A DNA stretch of 64,000 bases. It comes from Sandaracinus amylolyticus. Lineage in GTDB: Bacteria; Myxococcota_A; Polyangia; Polyangiales; Sandaracinaceae. A program made the position numbers and the translations under genes. The notes below the pieces were generated by a model. It worked only from the letters and a program-made list of their open reading frames with translations, did not search any database and was not told the origin of the DNA. The stretch is taken from contig NZ_CP070225.1 in NCBI RefSeq assembly GCF_021631985.1, positions 1,054,001-1,118,000 on the forward strand, read 5' to 3'. Below, one piece after another: positions 45,874 through 53,839 of the stretch (the first letter of the stretch is position 1; each line of letters starts with the position of its first letter).

Positions 45874-46494
45874 ATGCGCCTCGTCGGACATCACCTGTCG
45901 TCGCGGACGCTGCGCGTGCTGGTGCTCGCGCTCGCGCTCGCGGGGTGCGAAGAGGACATCCAGGTCGGTCGCGGCGTGACACCGGAGGCCGGCGGCGCGA
46001 CCGCCACGCCGACGCCGCCTCCCGACGTCGCGCCGACGACGCCGGCCGCTGCGCCCGACGCGGGCCTGGGGCTCTCGTACCGCGACGACGACTTCGTCGA
46101 GGCGGAGACGAACCGCGATCCGTTCCGATCGTTCGCGGAGATCTTCGTCACGCGCCCGACGCGCGAGCCGGTGCAGCGCGAGGTCGTGATGCCGCGCACC
46201 GCGATCGACGACATGCGTCTCATCGCGATCGTGAGCGGGATGGCGAACCCGAGCGCGATGCTCGTCGACACCGACGGGACCGGGCACACCGTGCACCGCG
46301 GCGACTATCTCGGGCGCCCCGAGGTCGTGCAGACCGGCGGCGAGGACGCGGTGCCGATCACGCTCAACTGGCGCGTGGATCGGATCCGGCCCGGTGAAGT
46401 GGTGCTGACGCGCGAAGATCCGACGGCGCCCAATCGGCCGCCGCTGACGCGCGTGATCCCGCTCCACACCGAGACCACCGAAGCGACGCTCTGA
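45874..46494 (+). CDS. pilP: Type IV pilus lipoprotein PilP
   Basis: A 206-residue lipoprotein with lipobox ALAGC (Cys25). A disordered Pro/Thr-rich linker is followed by the PilP domain (about 65-190; DPFRSFAEIF, DMRLIAIVSGM, VHRGDYLG). PilP bridges the PilN-PilO dimer to the PilQ secretin. It starts 3 bp after pilO. Confidence 0.9.
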   Translation: MRLVGHHLSSRTLRVLVLALALAGCEEDIQVGRGVTPEAGGATATPTPPPDVAPTTPAAAPDAGLGLSYRDDDFVEAETNRDPFRSFAEIFVTRPTREPVQREVVMPRTAIDDMRLIAIVSGMANPSAMLVDTDGTGHTVHRGDYLGRPEVVQTGGEDAVPITLNWRVDRIRPGEVVLTREDPTAPNRPPLTRVIPLHTETTEATL

Positions 46495-46640
46495 CGCGCG
46501 CCGCATCGTCGCTCACGCGCGCCTCGAGGGGCGTGCGCGACGCCGCGCGCGTGCTCGGAGCGAGATCGCGCCTCGCCGCTTATTTGCGAATCGCGCGATG
46601 CGCGTTCGAAGATCACGACGTGGGACGAGAGGAGAGCTCC

Positions 46641-48908
46641 ATGCGTCGGCTGTTCTCGATCGTGGCGATCGTCGCGCTGCTCTGGCAGGGCACGAGCGCG
46701 GTGCGGGCGCAGCCGGCGTCCTCTGCGCGCGTGGAAGCGCTCGCGCTGCGCGGTGACGAGACACGCGCCGACGTCGTGATCCGCGGCGCGTTCGACGTGC
46801 CGGTCTACGCCGTGCGCAGCCGCGAGGGAGGGCGCGTGGTCGTCGTCGACGTGCAGGGCGCGTCGCTCGGCGATGCGGGCGCGGCGCTCGAGGGCGATGC
46901 GTCGCTGATCACGCGGACGACGTCGAGCACCAGCGCGCACGGCGTGCGCATCGAGCTGGAGACGCGCAGCGCGGTGTCGTATCGCGTGCGCGCGTCGTCG
47001 GGACGGATCCAGCTGCGGCTCGAGGCGCTGCCCGAGGCGAGCGAGGAGAGCGAGAGCGCGGTGCCGGTGGTGTCGGGCGCAGCGGAGCCCGAGCGCGAGC
47101 GCGTGGTGGACGCGGACGCGCCGCTCGCGGTGCGTGGCGTGACCGTCGAGCGTCGCGACGGACGCGATCGTGTGGTGGTCTCGCTGAGCCGTGGCGCGGA
47201 GTTCCGGCTGCTGCCGGGGCGTGTCGGGCCGGCGCGGCTCGAGCTGCCCGCGGCGGAGATCGCGCCGGGCGCGCGTCGCGAGGTGCGCGTCGAGGGCGAC
47301 GACGGAGTCGTGCGCAGCGTGCGCGTGCGCGGCAGCGACGGGCGCACGATCGTCGAGGTCGATCGCGCCGAGGGCGCGACCGGCACCGCGATCCGCGAGG
47401 GCGATCGCATCGTGTGGCTCTTCGCGGCGCCGCCGCCGAGCGTCGACGATCGCCCGCGCTCGCGCACCATCTCGCGCGAGACGCACCTCGACGAGGAGCT
47501 CGGCACCCTCGACGACGCGGGCGCGAGCGAGATCGAGTCGGAAGAGGCCGCGGCGTTCCTCACCGACGTCCCGCTGCAGGTCGATGCCGCGCGCGGATCG
47601 CGCCAGTACCGCGGGCGTCGCATCGATCTCGACTTCAACAACGCCGACATCCACAACATCCTCCGCCTCCTCGCGGAGGTCGGCGGCGTCAACATCGTCA
47701 CCAGCGACGACGTCACCGGCACCGTCACGATCCGCATGCGGAACGTGCCGTGGGATCAGGCGCTCGAGGTCGTGCTGCAGGCCAAGGGCCTCGGCATGGT
47801 GCGCCGTGGGAACCTGATCCGCGTCGCGCCGCTCTCGACGCTCGAGAAGGAGCGCGAGGCTGCGATCGCGCGTCGCAAGCAGCAGGTGGAGCTCGCGCCG
47901 CTCGAGACGCGCCTGGTGCCGGTGAGCTACGCGACCGCGAGCGAGCTCGAGCCGCGGGTGCGCGAGCTGCTCTCGCCGCGCGGCACCGTGAGCGTCGACG
48001 AGCGCACCAACGTGCTGATCGTGCGCGACATGGTCGAGGCGCTCGACGACGTCGAGGAGCTGGTGCGCACGCTCGACACGCAGACGCCGCAGGTGCTCGT
48101 CGAGGCGCGCATCGTCGAAGCGACGAGCCAGTACATCCGCGACGTCGGCATCCAGTGGGGCGGCGACGTGACGATGAGCACCGCGACCGGGAACCCGACG
48201 GGCCTCGTGTTCCCGTCGTCGGTGGGCGTCGCGGGCGGCGCGTACGATCAGCAGACGCCGACCGCCGGCCTCTCGCCGTTCTCGCGCCAGGTCGCCGTGC
48301 CGAACTTCGGCGTGAACCTCCCCGCGACGGTCGGCACCGGCGCCGGCGGCGCGCTCGGTCTCACGCTCGGATCGCTCGGCGGGAACGTGCACCTCGCGGT
48401 GCGCCTCAGCGCCGCGGAGGCGAGCGGCACCGTCCGCATCATCTCGAGCCCGCGCATCCTGACGCTCGACAACCACGAGGCGCACATCGCGCAGGGCACG
48501 CTGATCCCGTACTCGCAGATCAGCGCGCAGGGCGTCCAGACCGCGTTCCAGGAAGCGAAGCTCGAGCTGCGCGTGCGACCGCACGTGACGAGCGACGGCA
48601 GCGTCGCGATGCACGTGCGCATCACGCGCGACGAGCCCGACTTCACGCGGACCTCGGTGCGCGGCGATCCGACGATCCTCAAGCGCGAGGCGGAGACCGA
48701 TCTGCTCGTCGACGACGGGCACACCGCGGTCATCGGCGGCATCTACACGCGCACCACGGGCCGCAACGTCGATCAGGTACCGTTCTTCGGCGACATCCCG
48801 ATCCTCGGCGTGCTCTTCCAGCGCCGTCGCGTGCGAGACGAGCGCAGCGAGCTGCTGATCTTCCTGACGCCGCGCATCGTGAACCGCGACGAGGCGCTGC
48901 GGCGGTAG
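46641..48908 (+). CDS. pilQ: Type IV pilus secretin PilQ
   Basis: A 755-residue outer-membrane secretin. A signal peptide (ending AVRAQP) is followed by two AMIN peptidoglycan-binding regions (about 35-115 and 150-260). The N0/STN domain (about 327-400; IDLDFNNADIHNILRLLAEV) comes next, then the secretin N1 domain (VSYATASELEPRVRELLSP) and the secretin core to the end (QVLVEARIVEATSQYIRDVG, DHTAVIGGIY-type DGHTAVIGGIYTRT, GILGVLF-type PILGVLFQRR). It forms the channel through which the pilus exits. I chose ATG 46641, preceded by GAGGAG (46629-46634), over a GTG at 46533. Confidence 0.95.
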   Translation: MRRLFSIVAIVALLWQGTSAVRAQPASSARVEALALRGDETRADVVIRGAFDVPVYAVRSREGGRVVVVDVQGASLGDAGAALEGDASLITRTTSSTSAHGVRIELETRSAVSYRVRASSGRIQLRLEALPEASEESESAVPVVSGAAEPERERVVDADAPLAVRGVTVERRDGRDRVVVSLSRGAEFRLLPGRVGPARLELPAAEIAPGARREVRVEGDDGVVRSVRVRGSDGRTIVEVDRAEGATGTAIREGDRIVWLFAAPPPSVDDRPRSRTISRETHLDEELGTLDDAGASEIESEEAAAFLTDVPLQVDAARGSRQYRGRRIDLDFNNADIHNILRLLAEVGGVNIVTSDDVTGTVTIRMRNVPWDQALEVVLQAKGLGMVRRGNLIRVAPLSTLEKEREAAIARRKQQVELAPLETRLVPVSYATASELEPRVRELLSPRGTVSVDERTNVLIVRDMVEALDDVEELVRTLDTQTPQVLVEARIVEATSQYIRDVGIQWGGDVTMSTATGNPTGLVFPSSVGVAGGAYDQQTPTAGLSPFSRQVAVPNFGVNLPATVGTGAGGALGLTLGSLGGNVHLAVRLSAAEASGTVRIISSPRILTLDNHEAHIAQGTLIPYSQISAQGVQTAFQEAKLELRVRPHVTSDGSVAMHVRITRDEPDFTRTSVRGDPTILKREAETDLLVDDGHTAVIGGIYTRTTGRNVDQVPFFGDIPILGVLFQRRRVRDERSELLIFLTPRIVNRDEALRR

Positions 48909-49769
48909 TCAGAAGCGCAGCAGTGGGAGCTCGACGCGCCCGGGAGGCAGAGTGCCCCCGGGCGCTTGTCCTCCGTCGCTCGCCGCGACGCCGATCGCGA
49001 CGCCTGCGCCGACCACGATCACCGCGCCGCCGATCAGCGCCCAGAACCACCATTCCTCGGCGATCGAGCCGCCCGCGTCGCCGCGCACCGGGACCGACGA
49101 GGGCACGAGCGGACCGCCCGCGCGCGCGACCACACGATCGCGCCCATCGCGCAGCTCGGCGTAGAGCTCGATCGATCCCACGCCCGCGGGCACGTCGACC
49201 GATGCGACGAAGCGCTCGCCGTCGCGCTCCGCGTCGATCGTGCGCCACTCGAGCTCGCCCTCGTTGCGCGCGAGCACGCGCACCGTCGCGCGATCGCTCG
49301 GACGCCCTTCGACGTCGATCGCGACGCGCGTGCTCGACCCCGCGCGCGCGGCGCTCGGCGCTTCGAGGTGCAGCGCGATCTCGGGATCGAGCGCGGCGTC
49401 GGGGACCATCCGCGCGCGCACGGTCTCGACGAAGCGACGGATGCGCGGCGAGCCGCTGGGCTCGCGCACCGCCCAGTAGGGATCGATGCGGAACAGCGAC
49501 TCGAACGCTTCGCGCGCCGCCTCTTCACGATCGAGCACCACGAGCGCCGAGCCCATCGTCTCGAGCGCGCTCGCGCGCTCCACGTCGCGTGCTCCCGGGG
49601 TGCCGAGCGCACGTCGCGCCGCGTCGACCGCGCCGGCGAACTCGAGCTCCGCGTAGAGCCGTCGCGCCTCGTCGACCTGGCGCTGCGCGTCGCTCGGTGC
49701 CTGCGCGTGTGCGCGCGCCGTCGTCAGCACGAGCGCGAAGATCACGATCCGTGTGCTCAGGGTCGCCAC
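48909..49769 (-). CDS. Secreted TPR-like protein with C-terminal membrane anchor
   Basis: A 286-residue protein: signal peptide (ending AHAQAP), a TPR-like helical region (about 25-100; ARRLYAELEFAGAVDAARRAL), an Ig-like beta domain (about 120-225), and one transmembrane helix (about 240-262) followed by a short Gly/Pro tail. It is likely anchored in the inner membrane with the domain in the periplasm. It is convergent with pilQ, ending on the next base, and overlaps the FG-GAP lipoprotein gene by 13 bp. Function unknown. Confidence 0.6.
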   Translation of the reverse strand: MATLSTRIVIFALVLTTARAHAQAPSDAQRQVDEARRLYAELEFAGAVDAARRALGTPGARDVERASALETMGSALVVLDREEAAREAFESLFRIDPYWAVREPSGSPRIRRFVETVRARMVPDAALDPEIALHLEAPSAARAGSSTRVAIDVEGRPSDRATVRVLARNEGELEWRTIDAERDGERFVASVDVPAGVGSIELYAELRDGRDRVVARAGGPLVPSSVPVRGDAGGSIAEEWWFWALIGGAVIVVGAGVAIGVAASDGGQAPGGTLPPGRVELPLLRF

Positions 49770-51058
49770 GACGTCACCGTGGAGCTCGCGTCCAGCACTG
49801 CGATCTCTCGCGCGCCATCACCGTCGGCGTCGAGCACGGCGAGATCGATCCCGACCGCATCGAGCGTCTCGTCCGACTCGACCCAGAGCCCGCGCGCGTC
49901 GCGCGCCCACACGCTCAGCGCGCCCGCAGCATCGAGCGCGACGATCTCGTCGATGCAGTCGCCGTCGAGGTCGACGGTCTCGAGGCGACGCGCGTCGGCC
50001 GCGAGCATCGGTGCGGTCGCGCCGGTGCGATCCTCGAGCAGACCGTCGCCGCGGTTGAGCGCGATGCGGAGCGTCGCGCCCGTCGCGCTCACGAGATCGA
50101 GCGCGCCGTCGCCATCGAGATCGCCGAGCGCGATCGGTCCGGTCGCGGTCGCGATCGATCCGGGCAGCGCGCCCGGCTCCTCGCGGAACCCCGACTCGAG
50201 CGCCAGCAGCACGCGCGTCGCGGTGTCGCTCGTCGCGACGAGATCGTCGCGGCCGTCGCCGGTGAGATCGCCCGCGAGCACGCGGGTGAACACGCCCGTC
50301 GCGAGCAGGCGCGGCGCGTCCTCGTCCCACGCGCTGAGCACGAGGCCGCCCTCGGACGCGATCGCGATCGCGCGCGCGCCCTCGTCGGTGCGCACCCCCG
50401 TCGCGACGTCGCGCGCCGCCGTGCCGATCGTGGTCGAGGCCGCGTCGGGATCGTCGCCACGCACCACGCGCGCGCCCTCGGGGCCGGCGAGCACGACGTC
50501 GATCAGACAGTCGCCGTCGAGATCGCCGCTCGCGAGCGGCAGCGCGCCGATCGCCTCGAGCTCGGCGATCGTCGTCGTGTCGAGCGCGACCAGCGCGCCC
50601 TCGGTGTCGATCGCGAGCAGCTCGTCGCGACCATCGGCGTCGACGTCCGTCGCGTGCAGGCGGGCGCCCTCGGGGAGCGCGTCGAACGCGCCGAGCTCGC
50701 GCGCCGGGCTGGGCTCGACGTCGCGCGGCATGCAGCGCACCGCGCGCAGCCGCTGCTCGACGACGCCCTGATCGCCGAACCGCGCTTCGCTCGACGCCCG
50801 CGCGACCGTGCGCCCGTCGCGCGACACCCGTGCGCTCAAGGTGAGCGCGTCGCTCACTCGCTCGCCCGCGACGAACGTCAGCGAGCGCTCGCCCGCGGGC
50901 AGCGTCGCGACCTCGTAGGACGAGGCGAACACGACCTCGCCCGAGGCGGATGCGACGAGGCACACGGAGTCGCCGTCGGCGTCGTCGATTTCCAAGAGCA
51001 CCCGGACGGCGCGTTCGCTTCCGCACGCGACGCACAGCGACATGACGACGAGCCCCAT
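49757..51058 (-). CDS. FG-GAP/VCBS-repeat lipoprotein
   Basis: A 433-residue lipoprotein: signal with CVAC near residue 12, then a beta domain, then about seven FG-GAP-type repeats with DxDxDG calcium loops (ATDVDADGRDELLAI, SGDLDGDCLIDVVLA, AGDLTGDGRDDLVAT, LGDLDGDGALDLVSA). It forms a beta-propeller on the cell surface, possibly for adhesion or substrate binding. The ATG at 51058 lies 63 bp from the divergent MopE-like gene. It is translated with the downstream TPR gene (13-bp overlap). Confidence 0.7.
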   Translation of the reverse strand: MGLVVMSLCVACGSERAVRVLLEIDDADGDSVCLVASASGEVVFASSYEVATLPAGERSLTFVAGERVSDALTLSARVSRDGRTVARASSEARFGDQGVVEQRLRAVRCMPRDVEPSPARELGAFDALPEGARLHATDVDADGRDELLAIDTEGALVALDTTTIAELEAIGALPLASGDLDGDCLIDVVLAGPEGARVVRGDDPDAASTTIGTAARDVATGVRTDEGARAIAIASEGGLVLSAWDEDAPRLLATGVFTRVLAGDLTGDGRDDLVATSDTATRVLLALESGFREEPGALPGSIATATGPIALGDLDGDGALDLVSATGATLRIALNRGDGLLEDRTGATAPMLAADARRLETVDLDGDCIDEIVALDAAGALSVWARDARGLWVESDETLDAVGIDLAVLDADGDGAREIAVLDASSTVTSWRP

Positions 51059-51121
51059 CGCGGGCGGCGAAAACGCTCGCACCGCGCCTACATACCACGC
51101 GCGCGCTTCGTATACTGCGCC

Positions 51122-53839
51122 ATGCTTCTTGGCCTGCGGGGCGATCGCCCCGGTGCTCGCGATCCACGCGCGCTCACGCCAGTCCTCGTCGCGCTGTTCG
51201 CGATCGCGAGCGCGTCGTGCGGCGCGCGATCGACGCTCGACATCCGTCAGTGGGAGGCCGGCGCCGGTCCGGTCCCATCGCCCGAGCGCTGCAACGGCAT
51301 CGACGACGATCTCGACGGCCTCGTCGCGAGCGGCGTGCTCGACGGCGGCGTGATGGACGGCGGGGTCTGCGGCCGTGACGGCGGTTGCGATCTCGATCAG
51401 CGCGTCGACGAGGACTTCCGCGACGATCTCGGGCGCTACGTGCACCCCGAGCACTGCGGCGCGTGCGGCCGCGCGTGCACGGTGGAGAACGTCGAGCGCT
51501 CGGTCGAGGTGACCTGCGGCATCGTCGAGGAGAGCCCGGTGTGCGTCGCGCTCGCATGCGAGCCCGGCTTCGCGCCGTCGAGCACCGGGCGCTGCGTGCC
51601 GATCTGGGATCGCCTCTGCCTGCCCTGCGCCGACGACGGCGACTGCGGGGACCTCGCGATGGGCGCGAGCTGCTCGTTCCTCGCGGGCGAGCGTCGCTGC
51701 ACGATCGACTGCGCGCTCGGGTGCCCCGACGGCTATGCGTGCCTCGAGGGCGTGTGCGCCCCCGAGGGCGGCAGCTGCTCGTGCGAGCCCGGCGACGACT
51801 TCGATCTCGCGTGCGCGCTGATCGATCCCGAGGGCCTTCGCTGCGCCGGCAGCGCCACGTGCGACGACGGAGCGCTCTCCGAGTGCGTCGCGCCCGACGA
51901 GGTGTGCGACGAGGTCGACAACGACTGCGACGGCACGATCGACGAGGGCTATCGCGACGCGCGCGGCGCGTACATCCTCGACATCCACCACTGCGGCGAG
52001 TGCGGCGTCGACTGCACGCTGAGCACGGTGCCCGAGGGCGATCTCGTGTGCGGCGGCGATCCCTTCGTGCCGACGTGCGTGCTCTCGTGCCCGGATGCCG
52101 AGGACGGGATCCAGCCGGGCGACGAGATCGACGGCGATCGCGACATCGCGACCGGCTGCGAGTGCACGGTGACGGCGCTCTCCGACGTGCCGGGCCCGGT
52201 GCGCGCGAGCGGCGAGATGCTCGACGTGAACTGCGACGGCGCCGACGGCATCGTCGTGCAGAGCTTCTACGTCGCGGCCGATGGCAACGATGCGTGGCCG
52301 GGATCGCCGACGCGCCCGCTGCGTCACATCGACGTCGCGCTCGAGCGCGCGGCGATGTCGCTCGAGACCGGGAGCCCGCGACCGCACGTGTTCGTCGCGG
52401 TCGGGCTCTACACCGAGACGCTGCACGTGCCCGACGGAGTGCAGCTGCACGGCGGCTATCGGCGCGACTTCCTCTCGCTCGATCCCGACGGTTTCCGCGT
52501 CGAGGTGCGCGCGCCCAGCGACACCACCGCGCCCGGCGGCGCGGCGATGGAAGTGCGCGGCGCGGGCGAGCGCGAGACGGTGATCGAGTGGATCTCGCTG
52601 CGCGGCGTCGATGCGGACGGTCCCTCGGAGGCCGCGTTCGGCGCGTACCTGCTCGATCCCGGACCGCGCTTCGTGATGCGCGACATGACGGTGCGCGCAG
52701 GCGTGCCGGGCAGCGGTGTCGCGGGCGCGAACGGGGTCGCGGGCGTCGGCGGGATGTCGATGCCGGAGGTCGGCGAGGTGCCGCGCGGTGCGATCGAGGA
52801 CGGCGCGCATCGCTGCCTCTCCGGCGACGCGCGCAACGTGGTGCGTGGCGGGCGCGGCGGGCGGAACGTGTGCGACGGAGTCGAGACGCACGGCGGCGAC
52901 GGTGGCTCGCCGCGCTGCCCGATGATGTCGACGTTCCAGCCTGCCGGGGTGGTGGGACGCAGCGCGGGCACCGCGCCGGGCGGTGCGGGCGGCAACGGTG
53001 GTCAGGACTCGCGCGGTCCGATCACGCGTGAGACCGGCACGTGTCCGACCGCGGTGTGCTGCGGGCTCGCGGACTTCTCGGTGCCGACCGACTTCACCGG
53101 GCCGCAGCCGGGACGTCCCGGCAACGACGGCGTGAACGGTGCGGCGGGCAGGTCGTGCGCCGAGGCGTTCGGGCGCTTCGAGGACGATCGCTGGGTCGGC
53201 GTCGACGCGACCCTGGGCACCGTGGGCCGCCCGGGAAGCGGTGGCGGCGGTGGCGGCGCGGGCGGCGGCGCCGAGATGCAGTGGTTCGATCGCTCGTGCG
53301 AGTTCGTCGACGGGCTCGGCGGCGGCGGCGGTGGTGGCGGCGCCGGTGGGTGCGGTGGGCAGCCCGGTCGCGCCGGCACCAGCGGTGCGCCCTCGGTCGC
53401 GATCCTCGTGCGCTACACGGCGGGCGCGCCCACGACGGTGCCGACGATCTCCGGCGTGACGATCGCGCCCAGCGACGGTGGTCGCGGCGGCGACGGCGGC
53501 GCCGGCGGCGACGGCGGGCAGGGCGCGAACGGCGCGTTCGGCGGCGCGCTCGATCGCGCGACGCGCACCACGCCGACGCTCGCCGGGCCCTTCGCGGGCG
53601 CGCGCGGCGGGCAGGGTGGCAACGGCGGCGCGGGCGGCGGTGGTGGCGCGGGCTGCGGCGGTGCGTCGGTCGGTGTGTGGATCACCGGCGTCTCGAGCGA
53701 GCCCGCGGGCGTCGGTGCGTGGCGCTCGGGGAACACGTTCGAGCTCGGTCGCGGTGGGCTCGCGGGGCGCGGTGGCGGCGGTGCGGCGGCGGCGATGGAC
53801 GGTGCGGCGGGAGGGTCGAGCGATGTCGTCGTTCGTTGA
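51122..53839 (+). CDS. MopE-type Cys-rich, glycine-rich lipoprotein (copy 1)
   Basis: A 905-residue lipoprotein with a signal ending in SASCG. It has two MopE metal-binding-type motifs (CNGIDDDLDGLV near residue 59, and VCDEVDNDCDGTIDEG near 260), Cys-rich modules between them, and a beta-helix entry (DGNDAWPGSPTRPLRHI) near 385. The last about 350 residues are Gly-rich (GGGGGAGG-type runs) alternating with short beta turns. The sequence CGACG...C is typical of MopE-like secreted proteins that may bind copper. It overlaps copy 2 by 17 bp, so the pair is one operon. A TATACT stretch lies 6 bp before the start codon. Confidence 0.75.
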   Translation: MLLGLRGDRPGARDPRALTPVLVALFAIASASCGARSTLDIRQWEAGAGPVPSPERCNGIDDDLDGLVASGVLDGGVMDGGVCGRDGGCDLDQRVDEDFRDDLGRYVHPEHCGACGRACTVENVERSVEVTCGIVEESPVCVALACEPGFAPSSTGRCVPIWDRLCLPCADDGDCGDLAMGASCSFLAGERRCTIDCALGCPDGYACLEGVCAPEGGSCSCEPGDDFDLACALIDPEGLRCAGSATCDDGALSECVAPDEVCDEVDNDCDGTIDEGYRDARGAYILDIHHCGECGVDCTLSTVPEGDLVCGGDPFVPTCVLSCPDAEDGIQPGDEIDGDRDIATGCECTVTALSDVPGPVRASGEMLDVNCDGADGIVVQSFYVAADGNDAWPGSPTRPLRHIDVALERAAMSLETGSPRPHVFVAVGLYTETLHVPDGVQLHGGYRRDFLSLDPDGFRVEVRAPSDTTAPGGAAMEVRGAGERETVIEWISLRGVDADGPSEAAFGAYLLDPGPRFVMRDMTVRAGVPGSGVAGANGVAGVGGMSMPEVGEVPRGAIEDGAHRCLSGDARNVVRGGRGGRNVCDGVETHGGDGGSPRCPMMSTFQPAGVVGRSAGTAPGGAGGNGGQDSRGPITRETGTCPTAVCCGLADFSVPTDFTGPQPGRPGNDGVNGAAGRSCAEAFGRFEDDRWVGVDATLGTVGRPGSGGGGGGAGGGAEMQWFDRSCEFVDGLGGGGGGGGAGGCGGQPGRAGTSGAPSVAILVRYTAGAPTTVPTISGVTIAPSDGGRGGDGGAGGDGGQGANGAFGGALDRATRTTPTLAGPFAGARGGQGGNGGAGGGGGAGCGGASVGVWITGVSSEPAGVGAWRSGNTFELGRGGLAGRGGGGAAAAMDGAAGGSSDVVVR

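Noticed and set aside
47414..51121. Upstream extension of the MopE-like copy 1 frame through pilQ
   Set aside because: It runs out of frame inside pilQ and antisense to two other genes; a lipoprotein signal begins at 51122.
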